DNA of 64,000 bases, from the NCBI GenBank assembly GCA_002257025.1, contig NCHA01000007.1, forward strand, positions 1-64,000, read 5' to 3'. The notes below the pieces were generated by a model. The model had not been told where the DNA came from and ran no database searches. It saw only the letters and a list, made by a program, of their open reading frames with translations. Below, in pieces: positions 9,330 through 18,159 of the stretch. This DNA is from Sphingobacteriales bacterium 16-39-50. GTDB taxonomy: Bacteria > Bacteroidota > Bacteroidia > Sphingobacteriales > Sphingobacteriaceae. How positions within the stretch are numbered: position 1 is the stretch's first letter; every line of letters starts with the position of its first letter. The position numbers were made by a program, and so were the translations under genes.

Positions 9330-10436
9330 TTATTTTATCGATCTAAAATCATGTCCAACTTCAATGCACAGTAAAGACTCATAAATCAATCGTATGACGT
9401 TGTCTACATCTTCTTTATGGATCATTTCAACTGTGGTGTGCATGTATCGCAATGGGAGGGAGATCAATGCAGAAACCACCCCGTCATTTGAATAGGCAAA
9501 GGCATCGGTATCAGTTCCGGTAGAGCGGGAAGATGCCTGGCGCTGGAAGGGAATATTATTTGCTTCGGCTGCTTTGATCAGTAATTTATTCAGATTTGTT
9601 TGAACGGCAGGGGCATAGGATACCACGGGGCCTTTTCCGCAGGCAAGATCGCCCTGAGTGATTTTATTGATCATCGGGGTTTGGGTATCATGTGTCACGT
9701 CGGTAATGATTGCGATATTTGGTTTGATCCGATGAGCAATCATTTCTGCCCCACGTAAGCCAATTTCTTCCTGTACAGAGTTTACGATATAAAGTCCGAA
9801 AGGTAATTTCTTTTTATTCTCTTTTAGCAATCGGGCAACCTCGGCGATCATAAATCCACCGGCACGGTTATCAAGTGCTCTTCCTACATAATAACGGTCA
9901 TTCAAGACCATGAATTCGTCTTCGTAGGTAACTACACAACCAACATGTATTCCTAATTCCTCGACCTCCTCCTTGGTGGTGCATCCGCAATCCAGAAAAA
10001 TGTTTTTCAAGGTTGGGGCTTCTTCTTTTTCACCACTACGGGTATGGATAGCAGGCCAGCCGAATAATGCCTTGACAATTCCCTTATCTGTATGAATATT
10101 AACCCGCTTTGACGGAGCGATCTGATGGTCAGATCCACCATTTTTGATCACGTAGATTAATCCATCTTTGGTGATATAATTAACGAACCAGGAAATCTCA
10201 TCAGCATGAGCCTCTATTACTACCTTGAATTCAGCTTTTGGGTTAATTACTGCCACTGCGGTACCATAATTATCGACCATATACTCATCAGTATAGGGTT
10301 TTATATAATCCAGCCACATTCTTTGACCTTCCCATTCAAAACCGGTAGGTGAGGGATTATTGATGTATTTTTCAAAAAACTCCAGTGATTTTTTAGTCAC
10401 TACCGGGATATGTTTCTGCTCTTTTTTCTTTGCCAT
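9330..10436 (-). CDS. M42 family metallopeptidase (aminopeptidase)
   Basis: A 368-residue cytoplasmic M42 (TET-type) aminopeptidase, usually a dodecameric di-metal enzyme trimming peptides from the N-terminus. Visible signatures are the metal-ligand region IEAHADEISW (about residue 75), RALDNRAGG with the bridging Asp, and VNSVQEEIGLRGAE with the catalytic Glu pair. TDVTHDTQTP and the C-terminal MHTTVEMIHK complete the metal site. The length is normal. Its start overlaps the stop of the upstream ORF6N gene by one base (TAATG), which implies translational coupling. Confidence 0.92.
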   Translation of the reverse strand: MAKKKEQKHIPVVTKKSLEFFEKYINNPSPTGFEWEGQRMWLDYIKPYTDEYMVDNYGTAVAVINPKAEFKVVIEAHADEISWFVNYITKDGLIYVIKNGGSDHQIAPSKRVNIHTDKGIVKALFGWPAIHTRSGEKEEAPTLKNIFLDCGCTTKEEVEELGIHVGCVVTYEDEFMVLNDRYYVGRALDNRAGGFMIAEVARLLKENKKKLPFGLYIVNSVQEEIGLRGAEMIAHRIKPNIAIITDVTHDTQTPMINKITQGDLACGKGPVVSYAPAVQTNLNKLLIKAAEANNIPFQRQASSRSTGTDTDAFAYSNDGVVSALISLPLRYMHTTVEMIHKEDVDNVIRLIYESLLCIEVGHDFRSIK

Positions 10437-10948
10437 TATTTCTGTTCTTTCTTGGATTTTAATTTATAGCCAACCGGCTCTATGCTGTTTTTACTGTTTT
10501 CAATTTTATTTAATAAAAAGCGATAAACATGATTGATCTTATCATCCAGCTCTTTAACCTTTTTGTATAAATCCTGATTTTGCAACAGGATCTGCCTGTA
10601 ATATACAAAAGCACGCATAATTTCGATATTAATTTTGACTGCTTTGGGCGATCTTAATACAGATGATAACATTGCAACACCTTGTTCAGTAAAAGCCATT
10701 GGGTTAATACTGGAATGTTTGAGGTTATTTAACCGGTCGCAATTTGCGACCAGTTGTTCTTTTTCTTCCAATGTCAATTCGAACATAAAGTCATCAGGAA
10801 AACGATCTATATTTCTTTTGACCTGTTCTTTCAATCGTTTTGTTTCAGTCTCATAAAGCGAGGCCAGATCAGTATCGATCATTACCTTAAAACCTCTTAA
10901 TTCAAAAATTAAGTTCTCAAATTGGCGGGTTTGAAGAATGTCATTCAT
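10436..10948 (-). CDS. ORF6N-domain protein
   Basis: A 170-residue protein made almost entirely of an ORF6N domain (residues about 10-95), recognisable from FELRGFKVMIDTDLASLY, LKEQVKRNIDRFPDDFMF and MAFTEQGVAMLSSVLRS. ORF6N is a phage-type DNA-binding domain often found in regulators and anti-repressors, and in many Bacteroidetes chromosomes without an obvious prophage. A coiled-coil-like tail and a lysine-rich end (KLKSKKEQK) follow. It is upstream of and coupled to the M42 peptidase gene by a TAATG overlap. No other phage gene is nearby; the target is unknown. Confidence 0.85.
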   Translation of the reverse strand: MNDILQTRQFENLIFELRGFKVMIDTDLASLYETETKRLKEQVKRNIDRFPDDFMFELTLEEKEQLVANCDRLNNLKHSSINPMAFTEQGVAMLSSVLRSPKAVKINIEIMRAFVYYRQILLQNQDLYKKVKELDDKINHVYRFLLNKIENSKNSIEPVGYKLKSKKEQK

Positions 10949-10960
10949 TGCTTCTGATTC

Positions 10961-11371
10961 TTAAAACAAGATTTTCTCCATGATCATGAAATCATGTCCA
11001 TCCTTATGATAGGCTTTATCGGTTTCTGTAAAACCAAATTTAACATAAAACCCCGAAGCATTTTTGCGCGCATTACACCAGATTCGTTTGCAATTTTCTG
11101 TTTCCGCTATTTCGATCAGGTACTTTAATAGCTCTGTGCCAAAACCTTTGCCCTGATATTCTTCAATCGTTGCAAATTTACGTAACTGCATCTCATTCTC
11201 TTTCCTGAATAGCGATACCACACTGATCAGTTTATTTTCATAAAATAAGCCCAGATGCATACCATCGTCATCATTGTCAAGAATAGCCTTGCCGAATTCC
11301 TGATCCGGATACAAAACCTGCCGGCGAATACGCCAGGTAAGCTCCGGGGGAATTTGTTCTATATGAGACAT
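10961..11371 (-). CDS. GNAT family N-acetyltransferase
   Basis: A 136-residue GCN5-related acetyltransferase. The acetyl-CoA-binding motif A is EEYQGKGFGTELLKYL (about residues 70-85, the QGKGFG turn), followed by the beta4/beta5 signature CKRIWCNARKNASGFYVKFG. The acceptor substrate is unknown. It lies in a minus-strand run with the carboxylase upstream (12-nt gap) and ORF6N downstream (12-nt gap), so these genes are probably cotranscribed. Confidence 0.88.
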   Translation of the reverse strand: MSHIEQIPPELTWRIRRQVLYPDQEFGKAILDNDDDGMHLGLFYENKLISVVSLFRKENEMQLRKFATIEEYQGKGFGTELLKYLIEIAETENCKRIWCNARKNASGFYVKFGFTETDKAYHKDGHDFMIMEKILF

Positions 11372-11383
11372 GTGTAAGTCCGT

Positions 11384-12925
11384 TTACAAAGGCATATTCC
11401 CATGCTTCTTCCTTGGATTATTAACCACCTTATTCTCCAGCATTTTAAATGCTTTGATCAGCTTTTCCCGGGTTTGGGATGGCTCAATAACCTCGTCTAT
11501 AAAACCTCTTTCGGCGGCTCTGTATGGGTTCGCAAAAATGTCTGAATATTCTTTTTCCTTTTCTATCCAGCGCGCATTTGGGTCCTCTGCAGAGCTGATC
11601 TCTTTCTTAAAAATGATTTCGGCTGCTCCTTTAGCTCCCATTACAGCAATTTCAGCTCCAGGCCAGGCATAGTTCATGTCTGCGCCAATGTGTTTGGAGT
11701 TCATCACATCATAAGCACCTCCATAGGCTTTCCTGGTAATTACTGTTATTCTTGGAACAGTAGCTTCGCAGAATGCATATAATAATTTAGCACCGTTTGT
11801 AATGATCGCATTCCATTCCTGATCAGTACCCGGGAGGAAGCCGGGAACATCTTCAAGAACCAGAAGCGGAATATTAAAACTGTCGCAGAAACGGACAAAA
11901 CGCGCGCCTTTTACAGAAGATTTAATGTCCAGAACTCCCGCCAAAAAAGCAGGCTGATTTGCAACAATACCTATACTTCTGCCCGCCAGCCTAGCAAAGC
12001 CAACCACAATATTTTCTGCAAAGTCTTTATGAACTTCCAGAAAGCTACCCTCATCACATACTTCCGAAATTACCTCACGGATATCATAGGGCTGAGAATT
12101 ATTTTCAGGGATAATATCATCCAGTTTTGGCCTTGATTCATTTGTGATTTCATACGCAATTGATGGAGCTGTTTCCTCACAGTTCTGCGGCATGAATGAG
12201 AGCAGTTTTTTCACATGATTGATCGCATCAAGCTCATTGTTGCAGGCAAAATGTGTGACACCTGATTTGGTGGCATGCGCAGCGGCACCACCCAGCTCTT
12301 CGGAACTGACAATTTCATGGGTGACAGTTTTCACGACGTTTGGCCCGGTGACGAACATATATGATGTATTCTCAACCATCAGTACAAAGTCAGTGATGGC
12401 AGGGGAGTAGACAGCACCTCCTGCACAGGGACCCATTATTGCCGAGATCTGCGGGACAACTCCCGATGCCATGGTATTCCTGTAAAAAATATCCGCGTAG
12501 CCTCCCAATGAAACAACTCCTTCCTGAATCCGGGCTCCTCCCGAATCATTCAAGCCGATTACAGGGGCGCCGTTTTTTATTGCAAGATCCATGATCTTGC
12601 AGATCTTTTCTGCATGAGTTTCTGAAAGTGAACCGCCGAAAACAGTAAAATCCTGCGAAAAGACATAAACAAGCCTTCCGTTAATGGTGCCATAGCCAGT
12701 TACAACCCCATCCCCGGGATAATGCTCCTTTTCCATGCCAAAGTCCTTTGAGCGGTGCATCACCAGCATCCCGATCTCTTCAAAAGAACCCTCATCCAGC
12801 AAAAAATGCAATCGCTCTCTGGCAGTTAGTTTGCCTTTTTTATGCTGACTTTCAATTCTCGCCTTACCACCACCCAGCAGGGCTGATTCTTGCTTCTTCC
12901 TTAATATTTGAGTTCTTTTATCCAC
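11384..12925 (-). CDS. Acyl-CoA carboxylase beta subunit (carboxyltransferase)
   Basis: A 513-residue carboxyltransferase of the propionyl-CoA/methylmalonyl-CoA type that transfers CO2 from biotin to an acyl-CoA. Both crotonase-like halves are present. The N-half carries [12 protein letters not shown] and the oxyanion region [19 protein letters not shown]; the C-half carries [17 protein letters not shown] and [11 protein letters not shown]. The length is normal for PccB/MmdA. No biotin carboxylase or biotin carrier gene lies in this window, so its partners are encoded elsewhere. It is probably the first gene of the run with GNAT, ORF6N and M42. Confidence 0.92.
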   Translation of the reverse strand: MDKRTQILRKKQESALLGGGKARIESQHKKGKLTARERLHFLLDEGSFEEIGMLVMHRSKDFGMEKEHYPGDGVVTGYGTINGRLVYVFSQDFTVFGGSLSETHAEKICKIMDLAIKNGAPVIGLNDSGGARIQEGVVSLGGYADIFYRNTMASGVVPQISAIMGPCAGGAVYSPAITDFVLMVENTSYMFVTGPNVVKTVTHEIVSSEELGGAAAHATKSGVTHFACNNELDAINHVKKLLSFMPQNCEETAPSIAYEITNESRPKLDDIIPENNSQPYDIREVISEVCDEGSFLEVHKDFAENIVVGFARLAGRSIGIVANQPAFLAGVLDIKSSVKGARFVRFCDSFNIPLLVLEDVPGFLPGTDQEWNAIITNGAKLLYAFCEATVPRITVITRKAYGGAYDVMNSKHIGADMNYAWPGAEIAVMGAKGAAEIIFKKEISSAEDPNARWIEKEKEYSDIFANPYRAAERGFIDEVIEPSQTREKLIKAFKMLENKVVNNPRKKHGNMPL

Positions 12926-13125
12926 AATTTGCAGGATTATGATTGGTTATTCGGAACCGTGAAAATACTAAAAAATGCATAAAGCAATTGAAAATTGCTT
13001 GTTTTTCTGTCTCCGGAAATTAAAAATTACATGTAATTAAGAATTTTCCGTTTAAACTTTCAGGATGTTCTTTTAGAATCAAAATAGTATTAAATAATCG
13101 TTAATTTCGCAAAAAAAACTATCAG

Positions 13126-14322
13126 ATGTCCTTTATTAGACTTGTATCATTAATTTTTTTATCGCTGGTTTATGCTAATGTTTTTGCTCAGAATGAGAGT
13201 GATGAAGGTGCAACTATCAATAATTTTAAAGGATTACAATATAAATCACCTGATTCATCATTCTATATTAATTTTCGTTTCAGGATGCAGAACAGAATCG
13301 GAGCTTTTACTACTTCGGGTTCCGATCTCAGTTTTAATGAATATGAAGCACGTGTTCGCAGATTAAGAATGCGTGTCGATGGTTTTATAATGAATCCTAA
13401 ATTATCCTATAGTGTACAGCTTGCTTTTACCCGTGGTGATCAGGATGTTGATAACACAGGTATTGCGAATATTGTAAGGGATGCCATCATCTTTTACCAG
13501 TTTACACCAAAGTTTTACATGGGATTTGGGCAGAATAAACTGCCGGGCAACAGACAAAGGGTAAACTCATCAGGCCAGCTGCAGTTTGCCGATCGTTCTA
13601 TAGTAAATGGAGCCTTGACCATTGACCGTGATTTCGGACTTAAAGCTTATTATCATAATAAGATTGGTGAAATGGATTATCATTTAAAAGGTGCAATCAC
13701 AACAGGAGAAGGACGAAGTGTCAATTCAACTGATAATGGCCTTGCTTATACAGGTCGTATAGAGTTATTACCAATGGGTTCTTTTACAGGTGATGGTGAT
13801 TATTCGGAGGGAGACCTTGAACGGGAACCTAAACCAAAAATTTCTATTGCGGCAGGTTATAGCATGAATAAGAAGACGAACAGGACTGGTGGGCAGCTTG
13901 GAAAGGAACTTTACAATCCTGTAGATATGGCTACCTGGATGATTGATGCAATTGGGAAATACAGAGGCTGGGCGTATTCAGTAGAATATATTAAAAGGCA
14001 TGTTGATAATCCACTAACCTTTAATACAGCCGGTAGCCTGAGTTATGCTTTTACAGGAAATGGAATAAACCACCAGGCTTCCTATATCTTTCCGTCTAAT
14101 ATTGAATTTGCGTTCAGATATTCGCGCCTGACTCCCTCAGTCAAAATTCTGGCTCAGGAAGACAAAAAAAATATACTCGAATTGGGCGCGACAAAGTATT
14201 TGAATAAACATAGGGTTAAGATGCAGCTCAACCTGAATTACATGGCTACTGATGGTAATTATGCCCTCAAACATCCCGGGAATAAATGGGGTGTTTTAGC
14301 CCAGTTTGAGTTGGGTATCTGA
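13126..14322 (+). CDS. Outer-membrane porin, OprP/OprO-like
   Basis: A 398-residue outer-membrane beta-barrel with a Sec signal peptide (MSFIRLVSLIFLSLVYANVFA). The body has alternating hydrophobic strands, for example FYINFRFRMQNRIGAF, and the family signature MRVDGFIMNPKLSYSVQLAF. GFGQNKLPGNRQRVNSSG is typical of phosphate-selective porin O/P family proteins in Bacteroidetes. It probably gives passive uptake of an anion. A small hairpin (12982-13000) and a TAATTTCG box lie upstream. The carbonic anhydrase/SulP genes downstream on the same strand fit an anion-uptake neighbourhood, although a promoter-like box separates them. Confidence 0.8.
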   Translation: MSFIRLVSLIFLSLVYANVFAQNESDEGATINNFKGLQYKSPDSSFYINFRFRMQNRIGAFTTSGSDLSFNEYEARVRRLRMRVDGFIMNPKLSYSVQLAFTRGDQDVDNTGIANIVRDAIIFYQFTPKFYMGFGQNKLPGNRQRVNSSGQLQFADRSIVNGALTIDRDFGLKAYYHNKIGEMDYHLKGAITTGEGRSVNSTDNGLAYTGRIELLPMGSFTGDGDYSEGDLEREPKPKISIAAGYSMNKKTNRTGGQLGKELYNPVDMATWMIDAIGKYRGWAYSVEYIKRHVDNPLTFNTAGSLSYAFTGNGINHQASYIFPSNIEFAFRYSRLTPSVKILAQEDKKNILELGATKYLNKHRVKMQLNLNYMATDGNYALKHPGNKWGVLAQFELGI

Positions 14323-14400
14323 TTTGTTTTTTCGGGTGTTGATTTTATGTAACGATTTCATAAATTTTGTGATTTTTAATGCATTGGTTACAGTTTGTGT

Positions 14401-14408
14401 TAGCTTTG
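14401..14408 (+). promoter_or_regulatory. Candidate -7 box
   Basis: TAGCTTTG matches TAnnTTTG and lies 42 nt before the start of the 111-residue protein. No good -33 element is visible at the usual spacing. Confidence 0.35.
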
Positions 14409-14450
14409 TGAAGTGATATTGAAAGTTTATAATTCTGAGGGTATAGTTGG

Positions 14451-14786
14451 ATGAAGAAGGAATTCGCTAAAAAACTATTCAGTTTCGTCTTTTTATTCAT
14501 CTTTTTCGCAAAGATGGTGATATCCATTGCACCTTTAATCGCCGACCATATTGATAACAGAATTGTCAATGCTGTAATTATGCAGCTTGAGATTGAAACA
14601 AATACATCAAAAGGCGTTGATCAGGCTAAAGAATCATTGAATAAAGGAGAATGGTTAAGTGGTATATTCAAATTTAACCTGTCTAGTCCTCAAACTACTG
14701 TTGCATTGAAAAAGTATAGTGCAATGAGCCAGTTTTTAATAGAACCATTTTTTCCATCTGTTCCCACGCCTCCTCCAAACTGTTAA
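14451..14786 (+). CDS. Small single-pass membrane or exported protein, unknown function
   Basis: A 111-residue protein starting MKKEFAKKLFSFVFLFIFF with a strongly hydrophobic stretch (residues 9-30) that could be a membrane anchor or uncleaved signal. The remainder is soluble, with an amphipathic middle and a Pro-rich end (PFFPSVPTPPPNC) ending in Cys. No family is recognised. It sits between the porin and the carbonic anhydrase, has its own promoter-like box and does not overlap other genes. It could be an accessory to the adjacent transport genes, but that is only a positional guess. Confidence 0.55.
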   Translation: MKKEFAKKLFSFVFLFIFFAKMVISIAPLIADHIDNRIVNAVIMQLEIETNTSKGVDQAKESLNKGEWLSGIFKFNLSSPQTTVALKKYSAMSQFLIEPFFPSVPTPPPNC

Positions 14787-15005
14787 ATCTGATTTAACGC
14801 TTTATCACCCTTTTCATTTTTTTTTTGTAGATCATTATTTCCTGATTTAATCATTTATTGGTTCTGGTAATTTTCTTTTTATTCAAAAAAATGAAATAAT
14901 TCTCTTGAATTTATTCAATCGTTTTTACGGCGTTAAAGTCCGCGATTCTGCTATTTTTTAGCAGGAATTTAATTATCAATTAATTCATATACAGCAATTT
15001 AACGA

Positions 15006-15680
15006 ATGAGACATCATAAAGAACAATCAAGAGAATTACTCACACCGCGTTTAGCACTGGAGTTTTTAAAAGATGGGAATAGCCGCTTTTGTAAAAACCT
15101 GAGCTATAACCGGGATAATCAGCAAATCATCATGGAAACAGCTACAGGACAGTGGCCTTTCGCTGCAGTTTTGAATTGCAGTGATTCGCGCTTAGCAACA
15201 GAACTGATATTTGATCAGGGTCTTGGCGATATTTTTAGCATCCGACTTGCAGGTAATGTCGCAAGTCCGGAAGCCATTGCAAGCCTCGAATATACCTGTA
15301 AAGTATTGGGAAGTAAGCTAATAGTGGTACTTGGACATACCAATTGCGGGGCAGTAACCGCAGCCTGCAATAATGTTCAAATGGGTAACCTTGAAGTATT
15401 ATTGAAACATATTAATCCTGCAATTGAAGCTGAAAAGGAAACCATCGGCGATCGTAATGGCTCCAATCAAGTTTTTTTGAATAATGTATTACATAACAAT
15501 GTTCATAAACAAATTGAAAGAATAATCAATGGAAGCGATACTATCAGGGAGCTTCTTCAAAATCAGGAAATCGGAATTATCGGAGGCATGTATGATATAG
15601 GTACAGGCGAAGTTAATTTTTTCGACGAGATGTTTGATTTAGAACACTTTGATGCAGAAACTGAACATCAGACTCTCTAA
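15006..15680 (+). CDS. Beta-class carbonic anhydrase
   Basis: A 224-residue beta-carbonic anhydrase interconverting CO2 and bicarbonate. Zn ligands are visible: Cys58 in NCSDSR (with the Asp/Arg dyad) and the His and Cys in GHTNCGAV (about 113 and 116). The length is normal. There is no signal peptide, so it is cytoplasmic. It is the first member of a carbonic anhydrase-SulP-carbonic anhydrase set, 111 nt before the transporter, consistent with handling of imported bicarbonate. Confidence 0.93.
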   Translation: MRHHKEQSRELLTPRLALEFLKDGNSRFCKNLSYNRDNQQIIMETATGQWPFAAVLNCSDSRLATELIFDQGLGDIFSIRLAGNVASPEAIASLEYTCKVLGSKLIVVLGHTNCGAVTAACNNVQMGNLEVLLKHINPAIEAEKETIGDRNGSNQVFLNNVLHNNVHKQIERIINGSDTIRELLQNQEIGIIGGMYDIGTGEVNFFDEMFDLEHFDAETEHQTL

Positions 15681-15791
15681 GGTAAATACTGTCAATATAA
15701 ATAATGGTTTAATCAAAAATGGTTCTGTCTGTAAATACCAGACAGGCGGTAAAAAAGGATAATAAAATTCAATACCTCTAAATAAGCTTTA

Positions 15792-17390
15792 ATGGAAAAG
15801 AAAAATTCAATATTTGATTTTAGTCAATACTTTGCTGCAAGCTCTGTAAAAAAAGATCTGCCTGCCAGTATTGTTGTATTCCTGGTTGCCTTGCCCTTAT
15901 GTTTGGGAATTGCTCTTGCTTCAGGTGCACCTTTGTTTGCCGGCATATTAACTGGTGTAATTGGCGGTATCGTAGTAGCATCTATCAGCGGATCTCAGCT
16001 TAGCGTTAGTGGCCCTGCCGCAGGTTTAACGGTAATTGTCTTTGGCGCAATTGCTTCCCTTGGCAGCTATGAAACATTTTTGCTTGCAGTTGTACTTGCT
16101 GGTATACTTCAGATTTTTCTTGGAATATTAAAAGCAGGAATTATAGCAAATTATTTCCCTTCTTCTGTGATTGAAGGTATGCTGGCCGCTATCGGTGTGA
16201 TACTCATTTTGAAACAGATTCCACACGCTGTGGGCTTTGATTCAGATTTTGAAGGTGATGAAAGCTTTGAGCAGCTTAATCATGAAAATACATTTTCGGC
16301 ACTGCTTTCTTCATTTGATATGATAAGTTATGGCGCAGTAATCATCAGTATTTTATCACTGCTGATAATGATTTACTGGCCTGGAATCAAAAAGTTGAGT
16401 GCTATTCCTGCAGCAATTTTGGTTGTGATTCTTGGAATCGTACTAAGTATGGTATTCCAGAATACCGCTCTGGCACTTAGTCCTGAGCAATTGGTTACCA
16501 TTCCGGTTGTTAACTCTTATAATGAGTTTATGGCTTTGTTTGTATTTCCTGATTTTGGACAAATCGGAAACAAAGAGGTGTGGACCGTGGCTTTCACAAT
16601 TGCTATTGTTGCAAGTATTGAAACGCTGTTAAGTATTGAAGCAGTTGATAAAATGGACCCATACAAGCGGGTTTCTCCTACCAATAGAGAATTGGTTGCT
16701 CAGGGTGTCGGCAATATGGCCAGTGGTATGCTGGGCGGGCTGCCTATGACTTCGGTGATTGTACGTTCCTCAGTGAATGTGAATTCAGGAGGTAAGACAA
16801 AGATGGGGGCTATCTACCATGGTTTCTGGTTATTGCTTTCGTTGCTCTTTATTCCTTTTTTACTCAATAAAATCCCTTTAGCCAGTCTGGCTGCTATTCT
16901 TTTGATTACAGGGTATAAACTGGCCAGACTCAGCTTATTTAAGAAAATGTGGCGGAATGGCAGGGACCAGTTCATTCCTTTTGTGGTCACTGTACTTGCG
17001 GTTGTATTTACAGATTTGCTGAAAGGTGTAGCTATCGGAATGATGATTGGGATCTTTTATATTCTCAGAACCAATCTTCGGAATTCTTATTTCTACAAAC
17101 TAGAAAAGAACGGAGAAAAGAATGTGATCAGGATAAAACTAGCGCAGGAAGTTTCATTTTTAAATAAGGCTGCTATCCAGCAAACTTTGCTGAAATTGCC
17201 AAAAGAATCACATGTGATTATTGACGGTTCTGATTCATTGTTTATTGATAAAGATGTGCTTGAGATTATCCATAATTTTAAACACAGTGCCTTTTCTAAA
17301 GGTACAATGGTTGAAATACTTAATATTCGTGATCACTATGATGTCCCGAATACGAAAGAATTTGTACATAAAATAGAAAACATTAATTAA
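15792..17390 (+). CDS. SulP family inorganic anion transporter (probable bicarbonate)
   Basis: A 532-residue inner-membrane SLC26/SulP transporter. The membrane domain has many hydrophobic helices, opening with DLPASIVVFLVALPLCLGIA (TM1 signature), then SGPAAGLTVIVFG and a TM8-10 region with GMLGGLPMTSVIVRSS. A C-terminal STAS domain (about residues 435-525) contains HVIIDGSDSLFIDKDVLE. Members next to carbonic anhydrases are thought to carry bicarbonate (BicA-like), usually with Na+. Here one beta-carbonic anhydrase lies on each side, the downstream one only 1 nt after the stop, which supports bicarbonate rather than sulfate. Confidence 0.9.
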   Translation: MEKKNSIFDFSQYFAASSVKKDLPASIVVFLVALPLCLGIALASGAPLFAGILTGVIGGIVVASISGSQLSVSGPAAGLTVIVFGAIASLGSYETFLLAVVLAGILQIFLGILKAGIIANYFPSSVIEGMLAAIGVILILKQIPHAVGFDSDFEGDESFEQLNHENTFSALLSSFDMISYGAVIISILSLLIMIYWPGIKKLSAIPAAILVVILGIVLSMVFQNTALALSPEQLVTIPVVNSYNEFMALFVFPDFGQIGNKEVWTVAFTIAIVASIETLLSIEAVDKMDPYKRVSPTNRELVAQGVGNMASGMLGGLPMTSVIVRSSVNVNSGGKTKMGAIYHGFWLLLSLLFIPFLLNKIPLASLAAILLITGYKLARLSLFKKMWRNGRDQFIPFVVTVLAVVFTDLLKGVAIGMMIGIFYILRTNLRNSYFYKLEKNGEKNVIRIKLAQEVSFLNKAAIQQTLLKLPKESHVIIDGSDSLFIDKDVLEIIHNFKHSAFSKGTMVEILNIRDHYDVPNTKEFVHKIENIN

Positions 17391-17391
17391 A

Positions 17392-18102
17392 ATGCCTAAT
17401 ATTCGGGATACTAAAGAACAGTCAGGAGAAATGTCAGAGAATAGGATCGAAAGGCAAAAACGTGCTTACGAAGAACTACTTCAGGGGAATCGTGACTGGG
17501 TGGAAATGGAAACTGCAAAAGACCCTGAATATTTTGCCAAATTGGCGGCCGGACAGGAGCCTGATGTCTTGTGGATTGGATGTTCGGATAGCAGGGTACC
17601 TGCAAATGAGGTTACCAATACAAAGCCGGGTCAGGTTTTTGTACACCGTAATATAGCGAATGTTTGTGTTCACTCGGATATGAATATGCTGAGTGTACTC
17701 GATTATGCGGTTAATGTGTTGAAAGTTAAGCATGTTATTGTTGCCGGACACTATGGTTGCGGGGGCATAGCCGCTGCATTAAGCAATAAACAATTCGGAC
17801 TTATCGATAACTGGCTCAGGCATATCAAAGATGTTTACCGTTTGCATAGTAATGAACTGGACAGGATTACAGATGAGAATGTCAAGCTGAATCGTCTGGT
17901 TGAATTAAATGTAATTGAGCAGGTTTACAACTTATGTAAGACAACGATCGTTCAGAATGCCTGGCGTGAACGCGAGGATCTGGAAATACATGGCTGGGTA
18001 ATTGATCTGAATTCAGGACTTGTGAAGGATCTTCAGGTTACGGCTAAATCGAGTGAAAACCTCGGAAAGGTATTCAAGCTGGATGAATCGAAAGTGAAGT
18101 AA
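17392..18102 (+). CDS. can: Beta-class carbonic anhydrase (Can-like)
   Basis: A second beta-carbonic anhydrase, closer to the E. coli Can type: WIGCSDSRVPANE with the Zn Cys and Asp-Arg dyad, VFVHRNIANV, and the second Zn motif GHYGCGGI. The first ATG gives 236 residues and begins 1 nt after the SulP stop. An in-frame ATG at 17431 (MSENRIERQKRAYEEL) matches the usual family N-terminus and follows AGGAGA, so it may be the real start. It is clearly cotranscribed with SulP. A strong terminator follows. Confidence 0.93.
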   Translation: MPNIRDTKEQSGEMSENRIERQKRAYEELLQGNRDWVEMETAKDPEYFAKLAAGQEPDVLWIGCSDSRVPANEVTNTKPGQVFVHRNIANVCVHSDMNMLSVLDYAVNVLKVKHVIVAGHYGCGGIAAALSNKQFGLIDNWLRHIKDVYRLHSNELDRITDENVKLNRLVELNVIEQVYNLCKTTIVQNAWREREDLEIHGWVIDLNSGLVKDLQVTAKSSENLGKVFKLDESKVK

Positions 18103-18120
18103 TATTATTTAAGCAAAGAA

Positions 18121-18158
18121 GGGCAGCAAGCTCAATTTAATCAGTTTGCTGCCCTTTT
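18121..18158. terminator. Bidirectional rho-independent terminator
   Basis: GGGCAGCAAGCT pairs with AGTTTGCTGCCC (one G-T pair), followed by TTTT on the plus strand. It lies between the convergent carbonic anhydrase and P5C dehydrogenase genes, which end within 60 nt of each other. Confidence 0.85.
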
Positions 18159-18159
18159 C

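Noticed and set aside
10436..10948. Prophage remnant around the ORF6N gene
   Set aside because: No integrase, capsid, lysis or attachment site is seen; the neighbours are housekeeping genes.
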